A DNA stretch of 64,000 nt, taken from positions 367,647 through 431,646 of the forward strand of contig NZ_JOJL01000020.1 in the NCBI RefSeq assembly GCF_000721705.1, in the 5' to 3' direction. Of this stretch, positions 36,481-46,900 are shown in pieces. The notes beneath the pieces were generated by a model. The model ran no database searches. It was not told the origin of the DNA and saw only the letters and a list, made by a program, of their open reading frames with translations. The DNA is from Actinoplanes subtropicus (GTDB lineage: Bacteria; Actinomycetota; Actinomycetes; Mycobacteriales; Micromonosporaceae). Position numbers and translations under genes: made by a program. Position 1 is the first letter of the stretch. Each line of letters opens with the position of its first letter.

Positions 36481-37950
36481 GTGAGGCTGAGCAGGAGATG
36501 GCTGCGGCGGGCGGCGATCCCGGAGAGCAGCCTCGACCGGACCCGGCTGGTCGCCATGGTCGTCGCGAGCGCGGCCCTGCTCACCGAGTTCCCGCAGCTG
36601 GGCAACGCGTTGCGGTCCCCGGGGTATCTCCGGCTCGCCTCCGCGTCCCTCCTCGTCATGTTCCTGATCCTGCTCGGCACCTACCTGCGCGGCCGGTCGA
36701 GCTGGTGGACTGCCGTGCCGTTGCCGCTGCTGATCATCATCGGCGGCGCGGGCCTCGAGGACCCGGTCGCCACTATCGCGCTCGCGATGTCCTCGATGAT
36801 TGTCATGTCGTTGTACGGCTCGACGCCGCTGTGGCTGGTTCGGGCGGCGGGTGCGATGGTCAGCATCCCGGCGGCGAACGCGATTTCGCCGCTCTCCGGT
36901 GACCGGGTCATGCACTGGAACTCCGCGACCGTCCTCGGCGTGCTGCCGCAGGTGCTGCTGATGTCCGTGTTGACCCGCGGGATCTACCTTTCCCTCCAGC
37001 GGCAGGAGCGGGCCGTCGCCCGGGAGTCGTTGCTCGCCCGGGCCGGCGTCGCGATGCTGGGCGTCACCGACGCCGAACAGATTCGTGGCATCGGCCGCAA
37101 GACGGCCGACGAGGTGGTCGCTCTCTCGCCCGGCACCGCGCTGATCGTGCTGCGCCGGGCGCCCGGCGGCTTCGAGGCGACCACCGTGGTCGGCGTGCCG
37201 CCGGAGATCCGGGGCCGGGTGCTGGGTCTGGAGGTCGTCACCGATCACCGGGTGCTCGCCGCGTTGGCGCCGGGCTTCAAGGTGTGGCAGCTGGACTCGC
37301 TGGGCGCCGACCCCGCGGCGGCCGAGGTGTTCATCGCCGTCGCCGGCCGTCAGCGGCTCAGGCCCGAGGTGCTGGACGCGCTGCGGAACCTGTCGCACCA
37401 GGTCATCCTGGCCGAGAAGGGTTGTCAGGCGCACGCCGACCTGGAGCACCGCGCTCACCACGATCACCTGACCGAGCTTCCGACCCGGGCGAAGTTCCTC
37501 GGCGCCGTCGGCCGGGCGCTCGCCGCCGGCAGGAAGACGGCCGTGCTCAACGTCGACCTGGACGACTTCAAACAGGTCAACGACTGCTACGGGCATGCGG
37601 CCGGCGACGAGCTTCTCGTCCAGGTCGCCGGGCGGATGAGCGCGGTGACGGCCGGCCGCGGCCTGGCGGGGCGGCTCGGCGGCGACGAGTTCGCGGTGCT
37701 GTTGACCGACCTCGCCGATCCTTCCGACGCCGAGCGGATCGCCGAACAGCTTTGCGCCGCGCTGGCCGCGCCGGTCACGCTGTCCGTCGCCACCGTGACC
37801 GTCGGCGGGAGCATCGGCATCGCCATGGCCGAGCCCGGCATCACCGTAACCGAGCTGACCCGGAGGGCAGATATAGCCATGTACGCGGCGAAGGCGGCGG
37901 GCAAGAACCGCATTGAAGCCTTCCCACCCGCCCAACCGATGGCGGCCTGA
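36481..37950 (+). CDS. Membrane-bound diguanylate cyclase (GGDEF)
   Basis: 489 aa from GTG 36481. Five or six membrane helices (about 20-180) are followed by a GAF-like region and a GGDEF domain with the intact motif GRLGGDEFAVLL. No RxxD inhibitory site is seen at the expected place, and there is no EAL domain, so it probably makes c-di-GMP without product inhibition. The frame is open far upstream, but that part lacks codon logic and overlaps the methyltransferase on the other strand. Confidence 0.88.
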   Translation: MRLSRRWLRRAAIPESSLDRTRLVAMVVASAALLTEFPQLGNALRSPGYLRLASASLLVMFLILLGTYLRGRSSWWTAVPLPLLIIIGGAGLEDPVATIALAMSSMIVMSLYGSTPLWLVRAAGAMVSIPAANAISPLSGDRVMHWNSATVLGVLPQVLLMSVLTRGIYLSLQRQERAVARESLLARAGVAMLGVTDAEQIRGIGRKTADEVVALSPGTALIVLRRAPGGFEATTVVGVPPEIRGRVLGLEVVTDHRVLAALAPGFKVWQLDSLGADPAAAEVFIAVAGRQRLRPEVLDALRNLSHQVILAEKGCQAHADLEHRAHHDHLTELPTRAKFLGAVGRALAAGRKTAVLNVDLDDFKQVNDCYGHAAGDELLVQVAGRMSAVTAGRGLAGRLGGDEFAVLLTDLADPSDAERIAEQLCAALAAPVTLSVATVTVGGSIGIAMAEPGITVTELTRRADIAMYAAKAAGKNRIEAFPPAQPMAA

Positions 37951-38044
37951 CAACGGCCGACGCCAAGGCGCCGCTCCGAACGAGGCGCAGGCCGTCTACC
38001 CCCTTGATCGGCGGGAGTAGCGGTGTTGTGGCAATCTCTTCGGA

Positions 38045-39076
38045 ATGAGTGACGCGGTCAAGTTCGGGCTTGTCGGCTACGGCGCCGGCGGGCGGATCTT
38101 TCACGCCCCGCTGCTGGCGTCGGCGGAGAACGTCGACTTCGTCGGGGTCGTGACCCGGTCCGAGGAGCGCCGCGCCGAGCTTGCCAAGCAGCATCCGACC
38201 GCTGCCGCGTTCGACTCGCTGGCCGCCCTCGTCGCGGCGGGGGCCGAGGCCGTGTCGATCTCCACGCCGGCCGCTACGCATGCCGAGGTGGCGGCGGAGG
38301 CGATCGCGCTCGGGCTCAACGTGGTCGTCGACAAGCCGTTCACGCTGGACGCGCCGAGCGCGCAGGCCGTCGTGCGGGCCGCCGCCGAGAAGGGTGTGCT
38401 GCTCAGCGTCTACCAGAACCGGCGGTGGGATTCGGACCTGCTGACCGTACGGAAGCTGATCGCCGAGGGCGCCCTCGGCACGATCCGGCGCTTCGAGTCG
38501 CGGTTCGAGCGCTGGGCCCCGGAGCGCAAGGTCCCCGCGGCCGGCGGCGGCACCCTGCTCGACTTCGGCTCGCACCTGGTCGACCAGGCGCTGCTGCTGC
38601 ACGGGCCGGCCGGCCGCGTGTACGCCGAGGTCCGCGGCAACGGCGACCTGGACGACGACTTCTTCCTGGCCCTGCACCACGTCAACGGCGTCGAGTCGCA
38701 CCTGTGGGGCAGCTGGCGCCAGGCCGCCCCCGGCCCGCGTTTCCGGGTCAGCGGCTCCACCGGCACCTACATCGTCGACGGGATCGACGGCATGGACGGC
38801 CAGGAGGCTTTGCTCAAGGCCGGCCGGTCGCCGAAGACGCTCGGCGACCGCTGGGGCGTCGAGCCCGAGCACGCCTGGGGCCGGCTCTACCACGGCCCGA
38901 CCAGCGCCCCGGTCCCGACCGAGCGCGGCCGGTGGGACACCTACTACCCCGCGTTCGCGAAGGCCGTCCGCGGCGAGGGCAAGCTGCCCGTCGACCCGAC
39001 CGACGTCCTGCGCACCATGACCGTCCTCGACGCGGCCCGCGAAAGCGCCCAGAGCGGCACCGCCGTACGGCTCTAG
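38045..39076 (+). CDS. Gfo/Idh/MocA-family oxidoreductase
   Basis: 343 aa. The N-terminal Rossmann motif is GLVGYGAGGRIFHAPLL and the family lysine is in VVVDKPFTLD (normally EKP). The C-terminal domain has GGGTLLDFGSHLVDQALLL with the catalytic Asp/His. These enzymes oxidise sugars or inositols with NAD(P). Single gene; it ends at a hairpin before the convergent tetR gene. Confidence 0.9.
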   Translation: MSDAVKFGLVGYGAGGRIFHAPLLASAENVDFVGVVTRSEERRAELAKQHPTAAAFDSLAALVAAGAEAVSISTPAATHAEVAAEAIALGLNVVVDKPFTLDAPSAQAVVRAAAEKGVLLSVYQNRRWDSDLLTVRKLIAEGALGTIRRFESRFERWAPERKVPAAGGGTLLDFGSHLVDQALLLHGPAGRVYAEVRGNGDLDDDFFLALHHVNGVESHLWGSWRQAAPGPRFRVSGSTGTYIVDGIDGMDGQEALLKAGRSPKTLGDRWGVEPEHAWGRLYHGPTSAPVPTERGRWDTYYPAFAKAVRGEGKLPVDPTDVLRTMTVLDAARESAQSGTAVRL

Positions 39077-39088
39077 AAACGTACGGCG
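39061..39088. terminator. Hairpin between convergent genes
   Basis: CGCCGTACG (39061-39069) and its complement CGTACGGCG (39080-39088) with a 10-nt loop, overlapping the stop of the oxidoreductase gene and ending 7 bp before the tetR stop. Likely shared terminator. Confidence 0.5.
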
Positions 39089-39094
39089 CTAGCT

Positions 39095-39652
39095 CTAGGA
39101 GACCCGCAGCCCGTCCAGCGCCAGCGCGAGCACCCGCTCGCGCTGCGCATCGTCCACGAACGCCGCCGACGTCAGCCCGGACACCATCCGCAGCACGTCG
39201 TCGAAGCTGACGTCGCTCCGCACCACACCCGCCGCCTGGCCCCTTTCGAACAGCGGGGTCCCCGCCGCGTACATCGCCTTCCGGCAGGCCGCGAACATCT
39301 CTGACTCCCGGTTGAGCGCGTCGATGATCGCCCGCTTGGTCACCGCATACGAGACAAAACGGCTGAGCCAGGCCGAGAGCGCCTCCCATGGCGGCAGTTC
39401 CGCGACGGAGGAGGCCACCGCCGCCAGTTCGTTGATCTCCGAGACGTAGACCGCCTCGAACAGATCCTGGCGTGTCGGAAAATTCCGGTACAAGGTGCCG
39501 ATCCCTACTCCGGCCCGGCGCGCGATGTCTTCCAGCGACGCATCCGCCCCGTTCTCCGCGAAAGCCACGCGGGCCGCGGCGATCAACGCGTCGAAATTCC
39601 GCCGCGCGTCGGCCCGGGCCGGCCGCCGCACGCCGACGGACAGTTCAGTCAT
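39095..39652 (-). CDS. TetR-family repressor of the adjacent MFS gene
   Basis: 185 aa from ATG 39652. The HTH is in LEDIARRAGVGIGTLYRNFPTRQDLFEAVY. The C-terminal ligand domain is variable. It is divergent from a DHA2-type MFS exporter with 83 bp between them, containing GAGGC/GCCTC palindromes at both gene starts, so it likely represses both until a drug-like ligand binds. Confidence 0.92.
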   Translation of the reverse strand: MTELSVGVRRPARADARRNFDALIAAARVAFAENGADASLEDIARRAGVGIGTLYRNFPTRQDLFEAVYVSEINELAAVASSVAELPPWEALSAWLSRFVSYAVTKRAIIDALNRESEMFAACRKAMYAAGTPLFERGQAAGVVRSDVSFDDVLRMVSGLTSAAFVDDAQRERVLALALDGLRVS

Positions 39653-39653
39653 G

Positions 39654-39742
39654 GAGACCTGCCTCACCAAACAAAATCCCGAACGAAACCAAAACAGCTT
39701 GCCAACCGGAGGCACCCCTCCGCTAATATGGAGGCATGCCTC
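39654..39742. promoter_or_regulatory. Candidate TetR operators in the tetR-MFS intergenic region
   Basis: GAGGCATGCCTC (39731-39742) is a perfect 12-bp palindrome centred on the MFS start codon. GAGACCTGCCTC (39654-39665) is a degenerate copy just upstream of the tetR start. CCTCC-8 nt-GGAGG (39717-39734) overlaps the first. Repression by blocking translation-start DNA is likely. Confidence 0.55.
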
Positions 39743-41157
39743 GACTTTATCAGACCTTCGGCGTGCTCTCCGCCGCCGCGGCCGCGTTCGCGCTGATGCA
39801 GTCGCTGGTGACGCCGGTTCTTCCGACCATCCAGCACGACCTGCACACCGACACCGGCACGGTCACCTGGGTGCTCACCGCGTGGCTGCTCGCCGCGTCG
39901 GTGGCCACCCCGCTCATGGGCCGCATCGCCGACATGATCGGTAAGGATCGCGCCCTCCTCGTCGCCCTCGCCGCGATCGCCGTCGGCTGCCTGGTCGCCG
40001 CGATCGCCCCCAGCATCGGCGTGCTGATCTTCGCCCGCGTCCTGCAGGGCCTGGGCGGCGCGATCTTCCCGGTCTCGTTCGGCATCATCCGCGACGAGTT
40101 CCCGGCGCACCGCGTGACCTCCGCCGTCGGCGTCATGGCCGCGGTCATCGCCACCGGCAGCGGCCTCGGCATCGTCCTGGCCGGCCCGATCGTCGGCGTG
40201 CTCAACTGGCGCTGGCTGTTCTGGATCCCGATGATCGTGGTGACCGTCGTCGGCGTGATCGCCAAGTTCGTCATCCCCGCGTCCCCGGTGCGCAGCCCCG
40301 GCCGGGTCAACTGGCTCGCGGCCGTCCTGCTCTCCGGCTGGCTGGTCGCGCTGTTGCTTCCGCTGAGCAAGGCGACCACGTGGGGCTGGGGCTCCGCCCG
40401 TACGCTCGGATTGCTTGGTCTTGCTGTGGTTCTGCTCGTCGCCTGGCTCGTCGCCGAGGTCCGCTCGGCCACCCCGCTGATCGACATGCGGATGATGCGG
40501 CTGCCCGCGGTCTGGACCACCAATCTGGTCAGCCTGCTGTTCGGCGCGGCGATGTTCGGCATCTTCGCGTTCCTGCCGCAGCTCATGCAGGTGCCGGCCG
40601 CGTCCGGTTACGGCTTCGGCGCGAGCGTCACCGAGGCCGGCCTGCTGATGCTGCCGATGATGGTCACGATGGCCGTCTTCGGCTCGGCGAGCGGCCCGCT
40701 GACCCGCTGGATCAGCAGCAAGCTCCAGTTGGTGGCCGGCTCCGCCCTGGGCGCGATCTCGGCCTTCTCGCTGGCCATGTGGCACGACAGCCGGCCGATG
40801 GTCGCCCTGGCCGGCGGCGTCTTCGGCATCGGCCTGGGCCTCGTCTACTCCTCGATGATCAGCCTGATCGTGCAGAGCGTCCCGATGCACCAGACCGGCG
40901 CCGCCTCCGGCATGAACACCAACATCCGCACCATCGGTGCCTCCATCGGCACCGCGATCGTCAGCTCGATCATCACCAGCCACCTGACCACGACGGGGCT
41001 CCCCGCCGAGTCCGGCTACACCGAGTCGTTCCTGATCCTGTCGGTGGTCGCGCTGGCCGCCATCGCCGTCGCGCTCCTCGTCCCGGCCGCCCGCCGCCGC
41101 ACCGAAACCCCGTCCGAGCCCGAACTGCTGCCGGAACTCACCCCCGTCAAAATCTAG
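39736..41157 (+). CDS. MFS multidrug exporter, DHA2/EmrB type
   Basis: 473 aa with 14 predicted membrane helices. Motif C of drug antiporters (GSGLGIVLAGPIVG) is in helix 5, and motif A-like GRIADMIGKDRAL in the first cytoplasmic loop. It exports small toxic compounds with proton antiport. Controlled in all likelihood by the divergent TetR. Confidence 0.92.
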   Translation: MPRLYQTFGVLSAAAAAFALMQSLVTPVLPTIQHDLHTDTGTVTWVLTAWLLAASVATPLMGRIADMIGKDRALLVALAAIAVGCLVAAIAPSIGVLIFARVLQGLGGAIFPVSFGIIRDEFPAHRVTSAVGVMAAVIATGSGLGIVLAGPIVGVLNWRWLFWIPMIVVTVVGVIAKFVIPASPVRSPGRVNWLAAVLLSGWLVALLLPLSKATTWGWGSARTLGLLGLAVVLLVAWLVAEVRSATPLIDMRMMRLPAVWTTNLVSLLFGAAMFGIFAFLPQLMQVPAASGYGFGASVTEAGLLMLPMMVTMAVFGSASGPLTRWISSKLQLVAGSALGAISAFSLAMWHDSRPMVALAGGVFGIGLGLVYSSMISLIVQSVPMHQTGAASGMNTNIRTIGASIGTAIVSSIITSHLTTTGLPAESGYTESFLILSVVALAAIAVALLVPAARRRTETPSEPELLPELTPVKI

Positions 41158-41309
41158 CGATCGTACGAGTGACCCCGCCCCGCCGAGCAGCGGCCGCCCC
41201 CGAGTCGCCTGCCCGGCGAGGCGTTCCCCTACTCCCCGTCACGCGCTTCCGGCCGGTGCGTTCCCTTGCGGTCACGGCAACCGCGGTCCGCCCATCGCGC
41301 GAGGGAAGC

Positions 41310-41840
41310 TCACCGCGTCTCCCCGGGCGCACGGACGCCGGTCACCGTCGAGCGTGGCAGGCGCCCGGCCCGGGAGAAACCGGCCATGGTCGCCTCGGTG
41401 ACCAGGACTTCGAAGCTGAGATTCAGTCGCAGGGGCCGGGAGATCGCCTGCCGCCACGCCAGGCGCGTGCCGCCCCGCTCGGCAACGGCGACGACGTCCC
41501 GGAGCGGCACGGTCTCGTCCTTACCGGTAGCCGTGCCGGTCAGCGCTCCCGCCTCTTCCGTCAGAACGACGGTGACCGGCAGCCGGCCGATCGGGGTAGC
41601 GATGCTCAACAGCCAGGTGCCGGCGACGCCGAGCCCGCCCGGCCCATCCTCCGAGCCGGCCCCGTCCGGAGCGCCGCCCGAGCCCGGCCCGTCCGGAGCG
41701 CCGCCCGACCCCAGCCCGCCCGGAGCGCCGCCCGACCCCGGCCCGCCCGGAGCGCCGGCCGACCCCAGCCCGCCCGGAGCGCCGCCCGACCCCGGCCCGC
41801 CCGGAGCGCCGCCCGGCCCCGGCCCGTCCGGGGCGGTCAC
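41310..41840 (-). CDS. Collagen-like Gly/Pro repeat protein with C-terminal conserved domain
   Basis: 176 aa from GTG 41840, whose start overlaps the DJ-1 stop (GTGA). Residues about 5-70 are tandem copies of a 9-residue unit (GGPGSGGAP / GGLGSGGAP), encoded by 27-bp DNA repeats between about 41640 and 41830. The C-terminal about 105 residues (GTWLLSIATPIGRLPVTVVL...LTGTATG) form a beta-rich domain of unknown function. There is no signal peptide, so a cytoplasmic flexible linker is more likely than a surface fibre. Confidence 0.72.
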   Translation of the reverse strand: MTAPDGPGPGGAPGGPGSGGAPGGLGSAGAPGGPGSGGAPGGLGSGGAPDGPGSGGAPDGAGSEDGPGGLGVAGTWLLSIATPIGRLPVTVVLTEEAGALTGTATGKDETVPLRDVVAVAERGGTRLAWRQAISRPLRLNLSFEVLVTEATMAGFSRAGRLPRSTVTGVRAPGETR

Positions 41841-42526
41841 GCCGGCACCGGGGCCAGGCCGGCGTCGCGCCACACAGTCCCCCGGCGCTCGTACTGGAAA
41901 AGCCGCTCGACGGCATGCGCGATCCGCGGCCCGAACGATCGCTCGACCAGATACAGCCCCAGATCGAGCCCGGACGTGACGCCGCCGGCCGTGATCAGGT
42001 CGCCGTCGTCGACCACTCGGGCGTCCACGACCGTGACCCCGGTGGCGTCGAGCACGTCCAGCCCCTGCGCGTGGGTCACGGCCGTCCGCCCTTCCAACAG
42101 CCCCGCCATCGCCAGCGCCAGCGAACCACCGCACACCGTGGCCACCGTGACCTCGGGACGGCCCATCGCCGTGGCGATCAGCCCCGGCAACGCCGTCTCG
42201 CCGACCCGGGCGAGCAGGACCGGGATGGTGTCGACCTCGGCCGGGTCGCCCTCGATCGGCCCGGACGCGCCCGGCACGACGACGTAACCCGGCAACGACG
42301 GGTCGAGCCCGGCCGTCGCCTCCAGCGCCAGCCCGAGCGTGCCGCTCACCACCCGGCGCGGCCCCTCGGCGGACACCAGCCGGACCTCGAGCCCACCCCC
42401 GGCGAGCGCCCCACCCCCGGCGAGCGCCCCACCCCCGGCGAGCGCCCCGCCAGCGGCGAGCACCTCGAACGGGGCGATCACATCGAGCGGGTCGAAGCCG
42501 TCGAACAGAACGATTTGCGCGTACAT
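41837..42526 (-). CDS. DJ-1/PfpI-family protein with an in-frame minisatellite
   Basis: 229 aa from ATG 42526. Nucleophile region TVCGGSLALAMAG has the family Cys; GGVTSGLDLGLYLVE is the typical C-terminal motif of the isonitrile-hydratase/GlxA-like branch. Near residue 25 a loop contains GGALA-G repeats encoded by an 18-bp tandem repeat (about 42396-42460). It is coupled to the downstream collagen-like gene. Confidence 0.85.
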   Translation of the reverse strand: MYAQIVLFDGFDPLDVIAPFEVLAAGGALAGGGALAGGGALAGGGLEVRLVSAEGPRRVVSGTLGLALEATAGLDPSLPGYVVVPGASGPIEGDPAEVDTIPVLLARVGETALPGLIATAMGRPEVTVATVCGGSLALAMAGLLEGRTAVTHAQGLDVLDATGVTVVDARVVDDGDLITAGGVTSGLDLGLYLVERSFGPRIAHAVERLFQYERRGTVWRDAGLAPVPA

Positions 42527-42615
42527 GCCTGCGACGCTAGGCACGCCCGTCCCCGACCGGAAGTGGCGGGAATGCCACCTGTCAACGGATTCTGGCCAAC
42601 CCGTACGCTCGGCCG

Positions 42616-43002
42616 ATGGAGATCGACCTGGTGACCCTCGTGGTGGCGGAATACGACCCGGCGATCGCCTTCTTCACCGGCGTGCTCGGCTTCGACCTGG
42701 TCGAGGACTCGGCGTCCAGCACGAACGACGGCCGGCCCAAGAGGTGGGTCGTGGTGCGGCCGCCCGGCGGCCGGACCGGCATCCTGCTGGCCCGGGCCGA
42801 CGGCGACCGCCAGCGGGCCGCGATCGGCGACCAGACCGCCGGGCGGGTCGGCTTCTTCCTGCGGGTGGACGATTTCGACGCCCAGTACCGCCGGATGGCC
42901 GACGCCGGCGTGACGTTCGTGGGCGAGCCGCGCACCGAACCGTACGGCCGGGTCGTGGTCTTCGAAGATATCGCCGGCAACCGCTGGGACCTGCTCGGGT
43001 GA
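42616..43002 (+). CDS. VOC (glyoxalase-like) protein
   Basis: 128 aa. It begins MEIDLVTLVVAEYDPAIAFF and has VGFFLRVDDFDAQYRRM and FEDIAGNRWDLL in the second module, as in small VOC dioxygenase/resistance-fold proteins. Function not predictable. Divergent from the DJ-1 gene, convergent with the hydrolase. Confidence 0.87.
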   Translation: MEIDLVTLVVAEYDPAIAFFTGVLGFDLVEDSASSTNDGRPKRWVVVRPPGGRTGILLARADGDRQRAAIGDQTAGRVGFFLRVDDFDAQYRRMADAGVTFVGEPRTEPYGRVVVFEDIAGNRWDLLG

Positions 43003-43015
43003 CGACGAAGCGACG

Positions 43016-43885
43016 CTAGGAGGCGAAGCGGCGCAGGTCGCTGACGATCGTGGTGAAGTTGGACAGTAGCGAGAGGTGGCCCTCGCCGGGCACCAGATGG
43101 GCTTCCGCGGTCGGCAACTGCGCGGCCAGCCAGGCGCCGTGCGCGAACGGCACCATCCGGTCCTGGTCGCCCTGCCACAGCGAGAGCGGCACCCGGATCT
43201 CCTCGAGCCGGAAGCCCCAGTCGGCCACGAACGCCAGATCGTCGTCGCGCCAGCCCGCGATGCCCTCCCGGACCGCCGCGCGGAAGCTCGCCGCCAGGTA
43301 GTCGGCCAGGCCGCCGGCCAGGGTCCTCCGGTCCACCTCGGAAATCAGGTCGCCGAACGCCTCGACCAGGTCGGCCGGCTTGACCTCGCTCATGCCGGCC
43401 GCCGCCGGGATCAGGAACGCGTCCAGCTGCTCGGCTCCGGCGACGGCCGCCCCGAACTCCTGGACGTTCTCCTCGCCCATGCCGGAAAGCCAATGCAAAC
43501 CCTTTGCGTCGTACGGCGCGACCGCGGCGATCGTCGCCGCCGCGCGACAGCGCCCAGGGAGCAGGGCGGCGCAGGCCAGAGCGTGCGGGCCGCCGCCGGA
43601 CCAGCCGACGGTGACGAACGCCGGCGCGTCCAGGGCGTCCATCAGCGCGGCGGTGTCGGCGGCCACGTCGGCCACCCGCCGGCCGGGGCGCGGGGTGGAG
43701 CTCGCGTAGCCGGGCCGGCTCGCCTGCACGAAACGGAAGCCGCCGGCCAGGACCGCGTCGACGACGGGGGCGTACCGGACCGTGCCCGACGGGGTGCCGT
43801 GGTGCAGGACCAGCGGAATCGCGGTGGCCGGGCCCTCGACGAGGTATTCGAGGACCCGGCCGTCCGGCAGGATCAGATGCTCCAT
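43016..43885 (-). CDS. Alpha/beta hydrolase
   Basis: 289 aa. Triad candidates: Ser in VGWSGGGPHAL, Asp in WQGDQDRMVPFAHG and His in PGEGHLSLL. HHGTPSG near the N-terminus is the oxyanion loop. Cytoplasmic. Substrate unknown; likely an esterase or similar. Confidence 0.88.
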   Translation of the reverse strand: MEHLILPDGRVLEYLVEGPATAIPLVLHHGTPSGTVRYAPVVDAVLAGGFRFVQASRPGYASSTPRPGRRVADVAADTAALMDALDAPAFVTVGWSGGGPHALACAALLPGRCRAAATIAAVAPYDAKGLHWLSGMGEENVQEFGAAVAGAEQLDAFLIPAAAGMSEVKPADLVEAFGDLISEVDRRTLAGGLADYLAASFRAAVREGIAGWRDDDLAFVADWGFRLEEIRVPLSLWQGDQDRMVPFAHGAWLAAQLPTAEAHLVPGEGHLSLLSNFTTIVSDLRRFAS

Positions 43886-43908
43886 GCACCGAACCTACCG
43901 GGGAAGCG

Positions 43909-46900
43909 TTAGGAGCGGACGATGGTGAACGTGGTGGTCTGGTTCTCGATGTCCCGGTAGTTGTTGCTGAACTGCAGGTTGGTGAAGGTCGCCGAGCCGA
44001 CCGCCGGCCCCTGACCGTCCTCGGGCAGCGGGTTCGCCCAGATGCCGAAGCCGGACTTGGCGTCGTATGCGTCACCGGAGCGAACGGCGCCGCTGATCGT
44101 GACGTTGGTGAACGTGGTGTCCGTGATCGGGTTCTGCGGCTGGCCGCCCACGTAGTTGGTCTGGAACATGATTCCGGAGTAGGTCGGGTCGGTGATGTCC
44201 ACATTGCTGACCCGGATGCCCTGGAACACCTTCGACGCGCTGAAGCACCAGATCGCCGGGAAGGTCTGAGCGCCCCAGAAGTGGCCGCCCGCCCGGACGA
44301 TCGAGACGTTGTCGAAGACGGTCGGCGGCGAGGCGCCGAAGCCGTTCATCGGGTAGCCGAAGTCCAGCGAGCTGATCGTGATGCCGGAGTAGACCAGGGT
44401 GTCCGCGATGTAGAGGTTCTTGAACGTGTTGGCGTACCCGCCGTAGACCGCGACACCGGCCGCCCGCCACGTCAGGATCGACGTGAGGTTCTGGTACGTG
44501 TTGTTGATCTCGTCGGAGCCGCCCGCGTCGATCGCCGAGAACAGCGCGAAGCTGTCGTCGCCGGTGGCCCGGGCCTCGTTGTTGTCGACCAGGTTGCCGG
44601 TGCTGCCGTTGGTCATGTTGATGCCGTCGGCGAAGGTGTCCCGGATCCGCGAGTTCTTGATCACCATGTTGTCGGTGTTCGCGCCCCAGTACAGGCAGAC
44701 GACGTGCTCGGCCCAGATGTTGTCGATGGTGATGCCGGAGACGTTGGCGAAGTCGAAGACCTTGCCCGGTCCGTCGATGCGGATCGTGTAGTTGCCGAAG
44801 TACGCGAAGTTCGCGAACGTCGAGCCGTTGGCGGTCGCGTCGGCCCGGAAGCCGGCGTCGGTCTCGGTCTGGGTGTCCGGGGTGCGGAAGCGGGTGTACC
44901 AGGGGCCCGCGCCGGTGACCACGATGGGCCGGCCGTACACCTGGAGTTTGCTGGTGACCTGGTAGTCGCCGGTCGGCAGGTAGACGCCGAGCTTGGTGGT
45001 GTCCTGCCGGGCGGTGTCCAGCGCGTTCTGCACCGACTGCTGGTCGAAGCCGGTCGGCACCACGTACTTGGACGGGTCGGGATTACCCAGAGCCGACACC
45101 TGCTCGAGGTTGATGAAGTCGATGGCGATGGTGCCTGAATTGCCGGAATCCTTCTGGAGGCGCAGCGTGCTGCCGGCCGGGAACGAGCCGGTCAGCAGGA
45201 TGTTCGCCTCGTCGTAGATGTGCCGCGGGTTGCTGCCCGAGTTCTGCGGCGCCTTCTCGTCGCCGTAGAGCCACGCGTATTTCGAGGTGAGCGGGAGCGT
45301 CTTGGTCAGGCTGCCGTTCACGTACACATTGATCGAACTGGTCGTGCCGTCCGGGATGGAGAACCGGGCGACGATCGTGTTGGTCGCGGCGCGGGTCGTC
45401 CACTGCACGGCGGCGCCGGTCTGGTTGAGCGTGACCGCCTTGCGCCCGGACGCCTCGCCGGCCAGGTCGCCGATCGTGCGGTTCGGCCCGACGATCGCCG
45501 CGCCGCCGCTCAAAACCCCGTCCTCGGCCTCGTACATGTCGTAGGGCATGTTGGCCCCCCGACCGACGAAGAACGGTTTGTCCGACGTGTTGTTGGCCTG
45601 CTTGACGGCCAACTCGTTGGCGTCGACCGCAATAACGGTCCGAACCGTATATTTCCCGTTTACGGCCGTCCAGGTCCCGAGCGACAGCGCCGGCGAGGAG
45701 GCGCCCGCCGCAAGTGTGCCGGCATAGGAACCGGTCAGGGTCTTTATCACCGTAGATCCCGACAAAATACTCAAGGTCACGCCGTGCGCCCCGGAGGCCG
45801 ATGCCGCCGAGCCCTGGTTCTTGATCGTCACCGAGAACGTGACCGGGTTGCCGGCCGCCGGGTTCCCCGGCGACCAGGAGACTGCCGACGCGACCAGGTC
45901 CGAGGACGAAACCGGCGTGACAACCAGGGAAGAGGGTGAATTGTACGAATTGTTCGCCTCGTTCAGCTCGATCACCGTGTTGGACTCGTCGACCTTCGCC
46001 GAGAGCGGGTAGGTGCCGGCGTCCCGCGCCCCGATATTGGCCGAGACGGTCGCCGACGCCCCCGCCGCGAGCGCGCCGACCGAGGCCGTGCCCACCTTGG
46101 TCGTACCCAGGTAGAAGTTGACGTCGGAAGCCGCCGACGCGGCGGTCCCGGCGTTGCGAACCGTGGCCGACAGCGTCACCGCGTCCGTCTCGACCGGCGC
46201 GGCCGGCGAGGACGACATCCCGGTGATGGTCAGGTCCGGGTTCGGCGCGGCGACGCCGATCACCTGGAGCTCGGCCACCTGCCCGCTGGGCGCGCCGGTG
46301 TTCGCGGTGAAGGAGAGCCGCAGGTCCGCGGCGGTTCCGCTGACCGGGATGGTCACCGTGTTGCCGGTGGCCGGGTCGAAGGTGTACGTGGCCGAGCCGA
46401 CCAGCGTGGTGAACGCCGACGAGCTCTGCTCCCGGCCGAGGACCGAGAACGTCTGCTGCCGGGCCGACCAGACGCTGTCCGGGTTCAGCTTGATCACCAC
46501 CTGCTGGAGGGTGGCGTTGGCGCCCAGCTTCACCGTGAGGTTGGCCGGGTACGCGCTGCCCTCCCAGTAGGTGGCCACGTTGTCGTCGTTGGCGTTGGTG
46601 GCCACGAACGTGTAGACGGTGGAGGACGACTCGATCGGCTTGTTCAGCGCCAGGTTGCTGCCGGTCACCGGGGTGCCGCTCCGGGTGACCGTGTTGCTGG
46701 CCGCGGACACGTTGCCGGCCGCGTCCTTCGCCCTGACGTAGTAGGCGACGGTCGCCGAGTCGGGCTGGCTGTCGGTGTACGTGAGCACGCCCGCGCCGAC
46801 GCTGGTGCGCAGGACGCCGTTGGCGTACACGTCGTAGCCGGTGACCCCGACGTTGTCGGTCGAGGCCGACCAGGTCAGCCGGATCTGGCCACCGGCCGGC

